A stretch of 64,000 nucleotides of DNA from Chelydra serpentina (lineage: Eukaryota > Chordata > Testudines > Chelydridae), in the NCBI GenBank assembly GCA_037349315.1, contig JBAIAC010000008.1, forward strand, positions 120,278,001 through 120,342,000, in the 5' to 3' direction. Below, piece after piece: positions 1 through 11,115 of the stretch (its first letter is position 1; each line of letters begins with the position of its first letter). The notes below the pieces were generated by a model. The model saw nothing but the letters and a program-made list of their open reading frames with translations. It searched no databases and had not been told where the DNA came from. Position numbers and translations under genes: made by a program.

Positions 1-1800
1 AGATTAACACCAGTGGAAGCGAAATCAGAACTTGGCCCACGGTCTTTGTTTCCTAGCAGAATCACCCAAATTGGCTCCCCACCCCATCTCCCCAAAATCT
101 CTGAATTTGGATCTCAGGCTGATGAGCGCGTATATGCATATCTATTTGAAAGCAACTTGCACCATGAAATACTGCAATTATCTTTTGCAAAGTCTGACAC
201 ACCCAAAATTCAAAGTAAATGCCATAAGGAACGAAAGTAAAGCTGTTTGTGGTCAATCACACACAAATACAGCCCAGACCCAGACAACATGAGAAAAAAT
301 AGCTGAACAGCCTCTTAAGCCCTCCACAAAGGACAGCTAACACTCGCAACAGGCAATAAGAACACTGACAAGTAAGGGGTTTGAGGGTGGATATTTAGAA
401 GAACTTTTAAAACCAGGGAATCGAGCTGTGAGTGCCATTGCTGCATTTTCTTCTTAAATAAAACAGGCCATAAATAGTGGGGTTGCCAATTCTATGGATC
501 CATGTTTTACCCCATATAGGGATGCCATCTTTAAAAGTTTACCCTCCAGGAAAAAATGGCATTGACGCGCTGCTGTCGCCCTGGCCATGACAATATGTTA
601 TGACTCTTTGGGTTCCAGCCATAGTTTGCAGGATGAAGGACAACCAACCAAAATTGAGACAGTCCTGGGAAAGTCATGATGAATGCTAGCCCTATGCCTC
701 GGTCCTAATCTCATACCCCCTGAACTGCAAACACTGTGAAGGTAACACGCTCCGTCACAGTGGTGGGAAGCATTCTTCAATAGGAACCCCTCTGATCAAT
801 TTTTTAAAATGTCATAGAGAGTTTCCAGAGGGAGTTGATTCTTGTCCTCCCCAGCTTGAAAGAGAATGATGAGGCAAGGCAGGAGAATGGATAGATTCAT
901 TTGGGTGTCCATGACAGCTGAATAGAATAAATGAAGATAGAAACACACATGGGTATCCCATATTCACAAAGGTGTATCTCAAAATGCAATTATCCCAAAC
1001 CTTCTTGATAAGCTAATCCAGAAATGAAATAGAAAATTATTTGTTTGCCATCAGAAAACATCAGAAGGATTATTAAGGTTACGTGTCCCTCAGAAATCTC
1101 AGCAGAAGAAACTCCAAAGGAAGACTGTCATAGCACTGACCTCCGCTATCAAACAGAATCTGTATGGAACACCAGTTATGGCCTCCCCTTCATGGCTAGC
1201 ACTAATTAGCCACCTACCTCAACAAGAACATGAGGGCAATGAGGCCAGAAAAAATTGTGCCAAAGAGAGAAGAGGAAATGAAGACAATTGGTGAGGTTTC
1301 ACTTGGAATACTGCAGATCGCATGACGGGCTCTTCATTCTGAGAAGGATAAAAAATAAAAGAGAAAATATAAAGAAAAGGAGAAGTATCATTAAAGTCAG
1401 AAGGGTTGTCTTGCAAGGAAAGATTAAAGGAACTACTAAAAGAAGAGAAATATGACATTGCCAGAAGCATATAATAATAAAAGAGGGAAAAGACACATTG
1501 GAAGTTGATCTAGGATATATTTGAAGAATGGCAAGTTTACATAAGAAAACAGGAAAAGTGCCCTAGTAGTAAGATACTGGAATAACAGAGGAAGAGCCAC
1601 CGAGAGAAGTCGAGGGACATCAAAGGAAATGGCTAAAATACGATACACAGAAGGAACTGGCATGGGGTGATTTGTACTAAGCGTAGGGAAGACTGGCTTT
1701 GCTGATGTTCAGAGGGTCCCTCCAGGCCTAACCTTTATTATTCTGTATCATATAAATAATCAGTTAGTAATCTACTGCTATGAGAAAGCAATCAAGAAGT
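1..1800. other. No gene or clear repeat recognised
   Basis: I see no convincing coding region, RNA gene or transposon end in this stretch. Open frames are short and lack family features. A 'ggggttgccaattc' motif near 480 resembles the edge of a turtle MITE family seen elsewhere in the window, but no partner end is visible. Confidence 0.4.
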
Positions 1801-1901
1801 AAATGAATCCTGTCAAGATCAATGTATCAGTAATTTGTAACTGTTTACTTTTTCTAAGTAACGTTAACAACTTGGACAAGAGCCTGAGACAGAATAAAAT
1901 C

Positions 1902-1907
1902 TTTATT
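1902..1907 (-). terminator. Possible polyadenylation signal AATAAA
   Basis: TTTATT on the plus strand is AATAAA on the minus strand, about 27 bases after the stop of the candidate terminal exon at 1934-2278. It is meaningful only if that exon is real. Confidence 0.2.
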
Positions 1908-1933
1908 TCCCATAACAGGTGGTTCCCTCCAGC

Positions 1934-2278
1934 TCAGGACTGTGGATCTTGGCAGGACATTAAGGACTCTTCAAATATGTATGTTGTATGTTTACACAGG
2001 CGGTCGGGTCTGGCACAGAACTCCTGTTTTACAAGGAAAAAAGATTTTCTTTCTTCTGTCTTTGAAAAGAGGCTGATGCTTCCTTGCCATACAACCTTTC
2101 TAGCAGGTATACCTGACAAAAGGAGAGCAGGAACTGAATTTAACAACCCGGTCTGTGCTTCAGGGATGACAACACGGTCAAGAGATGACTCTTTATCCGA
2201 TGCTTTCTCCTCCATTAATGCTGCATGTGCTAATGATTTGACCATTACTAGTAACAAATCTGCAGTGTTCCTGCCTGA
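1934..2278 (-). CDS. Possible 3'-terminal coding exon, function unknown
   Basis: On the minus strand a frame of about 110 codons stays open from a possible splice acceptor (TTCAG on the minus strand near 2278) to a TGA at 1936-1934. An AATAAA hexamer follows at 1907-1902, some 27 bases past the stop, which would give a very short 3' UTR. The predicted peptide is balanced in composition, not repetitive, with an acidic/lysine-rich patch (EEKASDKESSLD) followed by a hydrophobic stretch (LLNSVPALLLSGIP). I do not recognise the family. The pyrimidine tract before the acceptor is weak. An overlapping 162-codon plus-strand frame also exists (1803-2291), so one of them is chance, and perhaps both. 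An old processed pseudogene is another possibility, but no poly(A) tract is seen. Confidence 0.22.
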   Translation of the reverse strand, partial: SGRNTADLLLVMVKSLAHAALMEEKASDKESSLDRVVIPEAQTGLLNSVPALLLSGIPARKVVWQGSISLFSKTEERKSFFLVKQEFCARPDRLCKHTTYIFEESLMSCQDPQS

Positions 2279-2639
2279 AGCTAATAAGTAATGAACCGAG
2301 CAGGTTGAATATTTTGTTTTGTAAGGAGGAGCGCTATTAGCGATTGTTTCCCAACTGCTCTGAAAATGAGAGATGCCTTCCAGGTATTACCTGTTCATGT
2401 GACATGATACATCCCACGCAGCCCTTATTCACTTTGGGAATTCCACAGGCACTCCCAGCCCTTGGAAGTGGGAGATGGGGAAAGTGGATCATCTCCTGTA
2501 ATGTTGCAGAGCAGGTCTGAGCCAGGGAGCAGAGCAGAAGCTGCTATACAGAAAAGCAAAGGAAAGAGTAGCACTGCAGCAAGGCAATAAGTAGGAACAG
2601 TGAGAGGACAAAAGGAAAACGATTGTGTTAGAGCCAAAA

Positions 2640-2790
2640 GTCTGAAGTCAGCATCAGAACATATGGTTCTGTTCCTGGCTCTGCCGCTTACTCGCTGGGT
2701 GACCTTGGTCAACTCACTTCACCATTCTGTGCCTCAATTCCCTCATCTGTGAAATGAAGATAAGTAATATGCCCAAGGAAGGCTGCAAAA
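2640..2790 (+). repeat. SINE body fragment (MIR/CORE or turtle tRNA-SINE type)
   Basis: The order 'tggctctgccgctta', 'gtgaccttggtcaactcac', 'tgcctcaattccctcatctgtgaaatg' is the typical body of tRNA-derived amniote SINEs. No clear A/B-box head is attached, so the copy is partial. Confidence 0.5.
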
Positions 2791-3543
2791 TAGCTTAAAG
2801 TGATTTGAGATCATTGCATGAACAAGTGCAAAGTATCCAACTATTCTCCTTCTCTCCTACCTTTTCCTGTACACTCGGATTTCACTGCCTGGAATTTTTT
2901 ATTGCTTCCTTTCCCTTTCTGCATTGCTTTTTAATTCCCCAAGTTATTGGTATTTTGTTCTGTAGATGTGCTGTGACTCTGCCCCTGGCAAAAAAGAAGC
3001 TCTGAAGTTTCACTCTGGTTGTCCTGTGCTCATTTTGACAACTGGGCGCTCCAGAATCACAAAGAATTCGAAACCACAGAAAGAGCCCATCATTTTGGAC
3101 AATAAGATCTCTTGCTGGATGGAAGTTTTGCCTCATAAATGCCTTTATCCTTCACAAGCTTGGGAGCCAGGAATTGAAGCCAGATTACCTGAATCCTACT
3201 CCAGTGCTTCACCACAAGACCATCTTTCCTCCCTACCCAACTGACCACAAATTAAAGCTGGTTGGCTGTTGTTGTTCTGGAAACCAAAGGATGAAATAGG
3301 AGGGAAAAGGTGAATGTAACAAATAAAATTAATCAAGACGGACGACAAGTACATGCAATCTAAAGCTCTTAGAGGGCGGCAAGTCATTTTGCATATTTAA
3401 TACCTATTTTAAATGATGGTTCTTATAATGTACAACATCTCAGAATGCTATGGTGAGTAGGCACATTAGAAATAAAGAGTATTATATAATTGACTCAAAT
3501 CATTGGAGAGACAATCAGGTAGCAGGATTTGCCTGCACCGTAC

Positions 3544-3738
3544 GGGTATGTCTACACTGCAGTGAAACACCCGCGACTGGCACATGTCAGCTGACTCAGG
3601 CTCACAGGGGTTTCGGAGCCCGGTGCCTGAGCCCAACATCTACACTTCAATTTTACAGCCCTGCAGCCTGAGCGCTGTGAGCCTGACTCAGCTGGCACAA
3701 GCTAGGCAAGGGTGTTTTATTGCCGTGTAGGCATACCC
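3544..3738. mobile_element. MITE-like element with GTCTACAC / GTGTAGGC ends
   Basis: The left end GGGTATGTCTACACTGCAG and right end GTGTAGGCATACCC are near-perfect inverted repeats around about 195 bp with no coding capacity. The pattern matches the abundant small elements of turtles and crocodilians. The target duplication is not clear. Confidence 0.6.
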
Positions 3739-4204
3739 TCAACAGTGTGTAAAGAGTGGTATGATCATGTTACAGAATCCTCTCTCTTCCCTGCTGTAGC
3801 AACCAGGATGGACATACTACAACGCTCCCCAGAGTGATGTGATTGCAGAGATCGCGTTATGAAGGCGGTTTTCTTTCCATGACTAAACTGTGGTAGCAAA
3901 ACTGCTTGAAAAACCAGCGTAGCGTTCTGCTAGTGCAGACAGAGGGGGCATCGATCACACCAACTTAATCAAGCAGGGGCTGTTTAATACATAAGCTGAG
4001 CTGTTAGACTTTCACAGGAGATTAAAAAAAAAAAACTTACAAAATATCCCTCTTTCCCCCTACAACCAACAGTTACTGGGACGAGCCCTGAAAACAGGAA
4101 CATTACCAATTTTCAGAGACACCTGGTAGGTCTAGCAGGCATCAGATTATCTCTTACTCTTACAACCCCATGCCCTGCCATGTGGCACTGCTTACTGTTT
4201 TCCA

Positions 4205-4310
4205 CTGCTTGCATCCGAAGAAGTGGGTATTCACCCACGAAAGCTTATGCTCCAATACCTCTGTTAGTCTATAAAGTGTCACAGGACCCTTTGTCGCTGC
4301 TTACACTTAG
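4205..4310 (+). repeat. Interspersed repeat with 'CGAAAGCTTATGC' core
   Basis: It contains the core 'gaagaagtgggtattcaccc' then 'acgaaagcttatgctccaat' then 'tctgttagtctataaagtg'. A very similar copy lies at 52495-52640, with more distant ones at 23824, 26988 and 39964. This is a high-copy reptile repeat; I do not know its formal name. Confidence 0.6.
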
Positions 4311-4654
4311 TGGTCTGAGGTTCTCACTATGTGCATATTAGTCGGATTTCTTTTTTCTTTTTTTTGAGAAGCTGGCAACAAAGGCACATAAGTTCTCCTA
4401 GCATGAGTCCTGTTTGTACAGGACTCGCCAAACTGGTTGTGTGATTTTATGCTGCTTTCTTTCCACAGAGCCCTTCAAAATGCCAGAATAACAGTAAGTA
4501 AATAAGAAATAAAGTTTAGTGGTAGAGTTCCAAAGATCAGCGATGGGAATACACTACCAAAAACAACCAAAACCTCCCCAACATTTTATTGCAAATATCA
4601 TCCAAGGACAAGAAATCATTTAATATAATTATTTGCTTTAATTTATATTAATTA

Positions 4655-4860
4655 TTTGCATCACGGGAGCACCTAGAGGCCCCAGCCAAGGCCAGGGTTG
4701 CACTGTGCAAACACACAGCGAATGACATTCCCTGTCTCAAATTGCTTACAATCTAAATAGATACGGCAGGCAACGGATAGAAGTGGAAACAGAGGCACAG
4801 AGAGAAAGTGACTTGCCCAAGGTCATACAGGTCAGTGGCAGAGCCATAAAACGGACTGTA
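4655..4860 (+). repeat. Ancient amniote repeat ('lowercase gcaccta gaggcccc' to 'aaggtcatacagg')
   Basis: It has the order 'gcacctagaggcccc', 'cactgtgcaaacacac', 'acaatctaaatag', 'aggcacagagagaaagtgac', 'ttgcccaaggtcata'. Decayed copies with the same order occur at 13610, 19085, 28000, 31140, 38000, 40800 and 44330. It resembles widely shared old SINE/LINE-tail sequence of amniotes. Confidence 0.5.
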
Positions 4861-4877
4861 GGTCTCCTGATTCTCAG

Positions 4878-5133
4878 GATGTGTCTACACTACGAGCTAG
4901 GGGTGCGATACTGTAGCGTAGCACAGGCAGCAGCGGGAGACGCACATACTAGCTGCCTTGAGTACTTACCCACAGGGTGGAGGCAGGTTTGTACTTGAGG
5001 CAGCTAACCCAGGCCTTTGCTGCCACTGCTCATGACTGCACTGCTATTTTTAGTGCACTAGCTCAGATAAGGACTCCTATGAGTATGTCTCCATGAGCAG
5101 GGAATCCCATCCCTAGCTTGTAGTGTAAACATA
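4878..5133. mobile_element. MITE-like element with GTGTCTACACT ends
   Basis: The left end GGATGTGTCTACACTACGAG pairs with the right end CTAGCTTGTAGTGTAAACAT. The interior is non-coding. It belongs to the same broad group as the element at 3544. Confidence 0.5.
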
Positions 5134-5380
5134 GTTCTAGTTCCCTCTGCACTAGGCCACGCTGCCTTCCCAATGCACACAGACATGAAATAACACATGA
5201 CACGAAATAACACATGCTACTGTGTCTGGATATGTTTGCATTACTTCCAGTGCCAAAATAATACCTAAACAGTTACATAGCTCTGCACATTTTCAAAGCA
5301 CTGCACAAACAATAACTGATCAATCACAACTGCCCACTTACAAACCTATTGTTAGGACTCTGCGAAAAGTAGAGCTAGTC

Positions 5381-5772
5381 AAAACTTTTGCAGCCGCATG
5401 CTTTTCCATTGCAAAATGCTGTTTTGTTAGAATGAAAACTTTTTGGGGGGGGAGGGAAGGGGGGAATCAAAACAAGGCATTTCGATAATGTCCTTCCATT
5501 CTGTTTCAACATGATTGGAATGGAACACGATCATTTTTTATTTTTGAAATAATAATTTTTTTATAAATTAAAATATCAAAAATCATAAGGGTGAAGTTGA
5601 TGCAAAATGTTTCAACTGAGCTGAAACAACATTTTTGAAAACATTTCGTCTTGTGGGAAATTTCAGCTTTTTTTCTGAAGCAGACTGAGTCCCTTTCTCT
5701 CCCCCCCCCCCCGCCCCCCAAGATGATGGAATTTCTAATGGAATGGAAATTCCTGTTCCCAACCATCTCTAG
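5381..5772. repeat. Probable AT-rich MITE with homopolymer runs
   Basis: The stretch runs from 'gagctagtcaaaactttt' to 'accatctctagtg' and holds a G run near 5450 and a C run near 5701 in roughly mirrored positions, suggesting a decayed inverted-repeat element. A 60-codon-plus frame here is an artefact of the low complexity. Confidence 0.35.
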
Positions 5773-6488
5773 TGAAAAAGTTTAAGGAAATGAATGCAAT
5801 TAAATGTATCAAACTATCCATCCTACCCATAGGGCAGTGGGTACCCACAATTTACTCAGGTGTTGTTATCTATGCTGGCATCAATTGCACACCTTCCCCT
5901 CAAATATTCAGGCCCATCGATTAGTTCTCTAGTTGGTAGGAGCACCCAAAATACTCACAGGCTATCACAGAGATGGCTCAGTGTTTCAGGGAGTAGCCTA
6001 CATACGGCTATGCAGAAACTGCCACCGTAAATGTTCATTTTCATTGGGTTGTATAACCGAGGATCAGATAAAACTCTGAGTAAATGGGCAAAGTACAAGC
6101 TTATAGCTGCTCCTCGTGGGCCACTTTGAACTGACACACCTGCTTCTTTGGCAATAGTTTTCTTTCCCAAAGATTTGGACTTTACCTACCTCAGCAGGGC
6201 AGGGTAATAATGTTTATATAGAGTCTGTCAGCTGGAAAGACCCCATGGTGCTTTACAGGCTATATTCCAGTCCTTACATACAACTGCATGACGGCAACCA
6301 TGGACATGTGGTGAATATTGGGACCGCTCACAGTCATATAAACACAAGGATAAGTATTTGCAGGACCAGAGCCTTGGATATGCCAAACTGTGAACCCTTT
6401 ACTCACACCGGTGAACAGTTATTCACTCAAGTAATCCCATTTGAGTCAACAGTACTCACTTAAGTAAGTGCTCACCGGTGAGAAAAAA

Positions 6489-6714
6489 GTAGGGCTGCTA
6501 ACATCATATATCAAAAATAAGGGACTGTGTTCTGAGCACCCCCACCCCACCTTTTCTCCCCGTATTATCATTTATTAATAAATAATAAAAAGCAGCACCA
6601 CCTACATTCGCCAGGGGTATTTTTGAAGCACTCAGCAACTCCCAATCTTGCTGTACAGAGATGAAATAATAAGGGATATCCCTTGTAATAAGGGACTGTT
6701 GGCAACCCTAGAAT
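6489..6714. repeat. MITE-like element (GGCTGCTAAC ... GTTGGCAACCC)
   Basis: The ends 'agggctgctaacatc' and 'gttggcaaccct' form an imperfect inverted pair, and both flank an 'ataagggactg' repeat that occurs at each side. It is non-coding. Confidence 0.4.
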
Positions 6715-7013
6715 AAAGGGTTCAAAATCTGGGCCTCTGTGAGTAATGGTTGGGCTTTAAGAGCATAATTCTCCTAACTAACTTACACAAACCTCTCCTC
6801 CCCATTGTGGATAGTTAGAGCCTCTTCTGCACTAGTTTAATATGCAGACATTCCACTGATGGGAGTGGAGGTGCCTAGGAGAATATGCAAGAAAAATTTG
6901 CAGTGTGGATCAGAGAAAATTACTTACACACACAGACACACACTCACTTAGAGATGGTGATATCTGTGATCGGTTGCACTCATCATATCATGCACCAATG
7001 ATCACCACTCCTA

Positions 7014-7133
7014 GGGTGACCAGACAGCAAATGTGAAAAATCAGGATGGGCGGGAGGGAGTAATAGGAGCCTATATAAGAAAAAGACCCAAAAATCGGGA
7101 CTGTCCCTATAAAATCGGGACACCTGGTCACCC
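7014..7133. mobile_element. TA-flanked MITE, GGGTGACCAG inverted ends (120 bp)
   Basis: GGGTGACCAG at 7014 and CTGGTCACCC ending at 7133 are perfect 10-bp inverted repeats, flanked by TA on both sides (7012-7013 and 7134-7135). This is the signature of a Tc1/mariner-type non-autonomous element. A second copy lies inverted at 60009-60127. Confidence 0.7.
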
Positions 7134-7159
7134 TAACCGCTCCCCATCTGCCTCCTGCC

Positions 7160-7292
7160 TATTAATCTATCTCCACAATGGAACAGACTGCCTAGGGAGG
7201 TCATGGAAGCTCCTTCACTGGAAGTTTTCAAAAGGAGTCTGGATAGCCATCTGTCTTGGCGGTCCCTTCTAACCCTATGCTTCTGTGATTTT
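7160..7292 (+). repeat. CR1 LINE 3' end fragment
   Basis: It contains 'ggaacagactgcctaggga', 'tggatagccatctgtc', 'tcccttctaaccctatg' and ends in 'cttctgtgattt', the typical 3' terminus of CR1. It is 5'-truncated and directly follows the MITE at 7014-7133. Confidence 0.7.
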
Positions 7293-7450
7293 AACACTAC
7301 AAACCTTTGAGTGGCTTCCAACAGCTATCGTTTTTTGGAAGGTTTCCTTTTATCCCCACTGAAATTTAGAATTTCCCTCCATAAAATTTCACTCTTCTAA
7401 GGCCCACGATGGGGAAAGTCCTTTTCCAGTGACAGGCCTAAGATCAGATA

Positions 7451-7865
7451 CAGTAGAACCTCAGAGTTATGAACACCTCAGGAATGGAGGCTGTTCGTAA
7501 CTCTGAAATGTTTGTAACTCTGAACAAAACGTGAAGGTTGTTCCTTCAAAAGTTTAGAACTGAACATTGACTTAATACAGCTTTGAAACTTTATTATGCA
7601 GAAGAAAAATGCTGCTTTTAACCATCTTAATTTAAACGAAACAAGCACAGAAACAGTTTCCTCTCCTCGTCAAATCTTTTTTTAAACTTTTCCTTTATTG
7701 TTGGTGGTTTATGTTTACCACGATACTGAACAGTATTGCCTTTTTTTTTTTCTTTTTCTTTTTTGTCTCTGCTGCTGCCTGATTATGTACTTGTGGTTCC
7801 AAATGAGGTGCGTGGCTGACCAGTCAGTTCATAACTCTGGTGTTCATAACTCTGAGGTTCCACTG
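7451..7865. mobile_element. Tigger/pogo-like MITE, 415 bp, TA target duplication
   Basis: The left end CAGTAGAACCTCAGAGTTAT and right end ATAACTCTGAGGTTCCACTG are inverted repeats. TA lies immediately outside at 7449-7450 and 7866-7867. The CAGTRGAACCTC start is characteristic of the Tigger group. The interior is T-rich and non-coding. Confidence 0.75.
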
Positions 7866-8350
7866 TATCTCACAATCTAATCTATCTATCTATATGCGCA
7901 TACACACACAGAGATATTATATACACAGATATATACAAAACAAATACATTGATAATTTTAGTAAAAAGGACTGCCTGAAGCATGGCGATCAGGAAGCCAT
8001 CTGAAAACCCTTCTTATAAGTCGCGTTTTCTCAATTTAAGGGCATTTCTCTGTCAGTCAGTAACATGATAATTGCTGAACACCGCATCCGATCAATTCCA
8101 AAATTTCACTGGGCACAACCCATTGATCCCTAGAACATTGATTTGGGTGAAAACTGCAAACAACAAAAAGGGGAATGATCCATTAAATAATGGACACACA
8201 TTGCTCCTGGCATCCTGTTGGCAGAGCTAGCAGCTTCAACTCCTCTGTAACTGCTGGTTAGTTGCAGCCTTAACACAATCCATTGTAACAATATCTGTCA
8301 CTTTAGCTCTGCCCATCCTCCCAATACTAAAAATGTTGACACCCTGTGTG

Positions 8351-8573
8351 CATGTGTCTACCCTATGTCACCATAGCGTTGCCGGCATAACCGCATAGTG
8401 TAGATGCAGCCTATGCCAATGGAAGGGGGGTTTTCTGTCACTGTAGGAGCACCACCTCCCTGAGCAACAGTCACTAGGTCAATGGAAGCATTCCTCCGTC
8501 GACCTAGCTCTGTCTACACTGGGGATTAGTCGGCATAGCTACAGCACTAAATTTTAAGTGTAGACCAGGCCCC
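8351..8573. mobile_element. MITE-like element (first of a cluster)
   Basis: It begins 'catgtgtctaccctatg' and ends 'aagtgtagaccaggcccc', with the internal motif 'aatggaagcattc...cgacctagctctgtctac'. The element at 53237-53520 shares the same end and interior, so they are one family. Confidence 0.5.
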
Positions 8574-8605
8574 TCAAACAGAACGAGAAAGAAAGAAGGA
8601 GAATA

Positions 8606-8893
8606 AGGCTTGGTCTATGCTGAAAAGTTATATCGGCACAGCTACATTGGGCAGGGGTATGAAAAATTTTGCGTACTGAGCCCTGAAGGTAGGTCTACTT
8701 AACCCCACTGTAGACACAGCGAGGTCAATGGAAGAATTCATCTGTCGGTCTAACTACCACCTCTTGAGGGGGTGGATTAACTACATCAATGGAAGAACCC
8801 CTTCTGTTGATGTACAAACCGTCTACACGATAGTGACATAGCTGTGGCACGGCAGCGGTGCCACTGGAGTGCTTGTAGTGTAGATATACCCTC
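8606..8893. mobile_element. MITE-like element (second of the cluster)
   Basis: It runs from 'ggcttggtctatgctgaaa' to 'gtagtgtagatatacc', with 'acatcaatggaagaa' and 'atcggcacagctac' motifs inside. It is non-coding and abuts the next elements. Confidence 0.5.
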
Positions 8894-8965
8894 AGCTGAC
8901 AGAAGAGAGCTCCTGTCAATGTCGCTAACATTCTTTGGGGAGGCTGTGTTCCTACACTAGGCCCT

Positions 8966-9253
8966 GGGCTACACTAAGGGGGGGGTCGATCTACGATACG
9001 CAACTTCAGCTATGTGAATAACGTAGCTGAAGTCGGCATATCGTAATCGACTTACCTGGCCGTGAGAACGGCGGCGAGTCGATCGCTGCCGCTCCCCCGT
9101 CGACTCCGCTTCCGCCTTTCACCGAGGTGGATTTCCGGAGTCGACGAGGAGCGCGTTCTGGGATCGATTACGCGCGTCTCAACGAGACACGATAAATCGA
9201 TCCCCGATAGATCGATTGCTCCCTGCCAATCCGGCGGGTAGTGAAGACAAGCT
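8966..9253. mobile_element. CpG-rich MITE-like element inserted in the cluster
   Basis: It runs from 'ctgggctacactaagg' to 'gtagtgaagacaagc'. It holds the inverted pair 'acttcagctatgtg' / 'acgtagctgaagtc' and repeated 'tcgatcgc', 'cgtcgac', 'atcgat' motifs, far richer in CpG than its flanks. Confidence 0.5.
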
Positions 9254-9266
9254 TCTGTCAGAGTAG

Positions 9267-9345
9267 GCTGTGTCTACACTACAGGATATGCCGACATAGT
9301 AGCTATGTTGGTATAGTTTCCGTAGCACAGGCATTCTGCTAGGAT
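9267..9345. repeat. MITE-like end fragment
   Basis: 'gctgtgtctacactacagg' followed by 'gccgacatagtagctatg' is the left end of the same class of element. No right end is found, so it is a fragment or its partner has decayed. Confidence 0.4.
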
Positions 9346-9732
9346 GTTGGGGGCAGGGAGTGGGGAGGGGGAAATGTACACACAGAGCCCCAGGCATAGC
9401 CAGATAATGGAGGATCCTGGCAGGGGTGGGAAGGGCAGGCACAGAGAGCCCTAGCATGAGGGAGGTGGTGGGAGGCATTGCAGGGAGTTCATGCAGGGAG
9501 GGTGGCACACAGGGAGTTTAGGAGGCCAAGTGGGGAAAGGAGGGAGAATGGAGGGATGCAAGCAGCTCCTGGTGTGTGCGATACACTCAGCCTCCACGAG
9601 CAACAAAGTGAGCAACTCTCTCGTTTTAACTTTAAAACGCCTGTAAAACAACAGCCTTATCATTTATTTGAATTTGGTTCACATCGTGGGATCACAAAGT
9701 TTTAAGCGCAGCAGGAGGGCTTAAAAATGAAC

Positions 9733-10461
9733 GAGGGTAAACTACAAATGTTTGTGTCCCGGAGCAAACATCTGTGGAGTGTCTACACTAGCATGAACAG
9801 TTGTGTTAGTTAAGTGGCAATCAATTAATTCGAGTTACTACAGGTCAGCTGCAACTCCAAATATCCCATTGGATTCTACCAAATAAAGCCCACATTTTTC
9901 TGTTCATTGTTCTGGACGTGTGGAGCACTACAAAATAAGAGGAGGAACACGGTCTTTTAAAGGATTTGATTCCTTTTTTTCCAGCAAAATTAGTCACTCA
10001 AATGAAGGCAATCGTAAGTCCAGGGTCTAGAGACTCTCTTTTCAGCCAGTGGTCCAATAAATACCAGTTTCTTCTGAACCCATATTTAAATAAGGATTCC
10101 CCCAGTCCTTCAATCCATTACCCAACCATGGTCTTCCTTCTAACTGGTCCAAAGCACAGATTCTGCCACCCTTACTAATCAGGAGTAGCCCTGTTGAAAC
10201 CATTCACCATGAGTAAGGTTGGCAAATTCTTCCCTGTTTGTGTGATGCATTGAGGCCTTTGTTAAAGGATCTCTATCCTTCCATTAAACTGGGAGGAGGA
10301 AATCTGACAATCTCGTATCTACTTTAGGGTTTGATTGGACTAGAGTTTGTGGTGTTGTATTAAATGTAATTAACCGATTACCAATTAACTCAAATTAACT
10401 AACAGTGTAGACACCCCACACAAACATTATGTTCCAAGACACAACATTTGTAATTTACCGT
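9733..10461. mobile_element. Inverted-repeat element of about 0.7 kb, non-coding
   Basis: The left end (9733-9793: 'gggtaaactacaaatg', 'tttgtgtcccgg', 'ggagtgtctacact') is mirrored by the right end (10403-10461: 'agtgtagacaccccac', 'acacaacatttgtaat'). The inverted arms are therefore about 60 bp and diverged. Further inside, 'gttagttaagtggcaatcaa' mirrors 'attaccaattaactcaaatt'. No transposase frame exists between them. A further left-end copy follows at 10515-10605. Confidence 0.55.
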
Positions 10462-10514
10462 AGGGTTTAACTCTAGTGGATGGGGCTTCAGCCATAAAAT
10501 AAACCACAAGTATG

Positions 10515-10605
10515 TGCGTCTAAACCAAATGTTGGGGAATGTCTGGAGTAGCATTTATAACCATGTTAGTTAATTGACTATCAATTTACTCTGGTTAAAA
10601 CGGGA
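10515..10605. repeat. Extra end copy of the 9733-10461 element
   Basis: 'gtctaaaccaaatgttgggg', 'atgtctggagtagc', 'catgttagttaattgacta' align in order with the left end at 9745-9835. The copy has the same orientation and no matching right end. Confidence 0.45.
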
Positions 10606-10817
10606 TCTCAAACTCCAGCCTAGTGAGACTCTTAGGGTAAATCTAAATTAGGACAAAAAAGTGCTTTAAAAATATGATAGTTAATACAGTTTAGCTAACA
10701 CATTTTAAAACCCTGACCTAGACAGGGCAAAGTGTATTTTAACATGTGCTAGCTGATCATGGTGAACACATTTTAAAATAAAAACCTGTTTTCCTACTCT
10801 AGAAATATACCCTCAGA

Positions 10818-11115
10818 GGGTCTGTCTACACTGCAGCCGGGAGCGCGCTCCCCAGCCTAGACAGACAGACGCGCACTAGCTTTACTCGAGCTAGCGCACT
10901 GAAAATAGCAGTGTGGATGTTGCGGCCCAGGCGGCAGCATGAGCTAGATCCCCTGAGTATGGGACCCAAGGGGTTGGGGAACTTTGTGCTTGAGTGGCTA
11001 GCCTGTGCCACAACGTGCACACTGCTATTTTTAGTGCACTAGCTCATGCAGAGCTAACATATGTCAGTCCACGTGGGCTGGGCGGTTCATTCCCGGCTGC
11101 ACTCGAGACATACCC
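10818..11115. mobile_element. MITE-like element, about 300 bp
   Basis: GGGTCTGTCTACACTGCAGC at the left and GCTGCACTCGAGACATACCC at the right are inverted repeats. Inside are two inverted 'tagctcgag/agctagcgcac' segments and a shared 'ctatttttagtgcactagctc' block also found near 5045, which links it to the element at 4878. Confidence 0.6.

Noticed and set aside
1803..2291. 162-codon plus-strand open frame
   Set aside because: It overlaps the minus-strand candidate exon, has no recognisable domain, and no promoter or splice context; at best one of the two frames is real.
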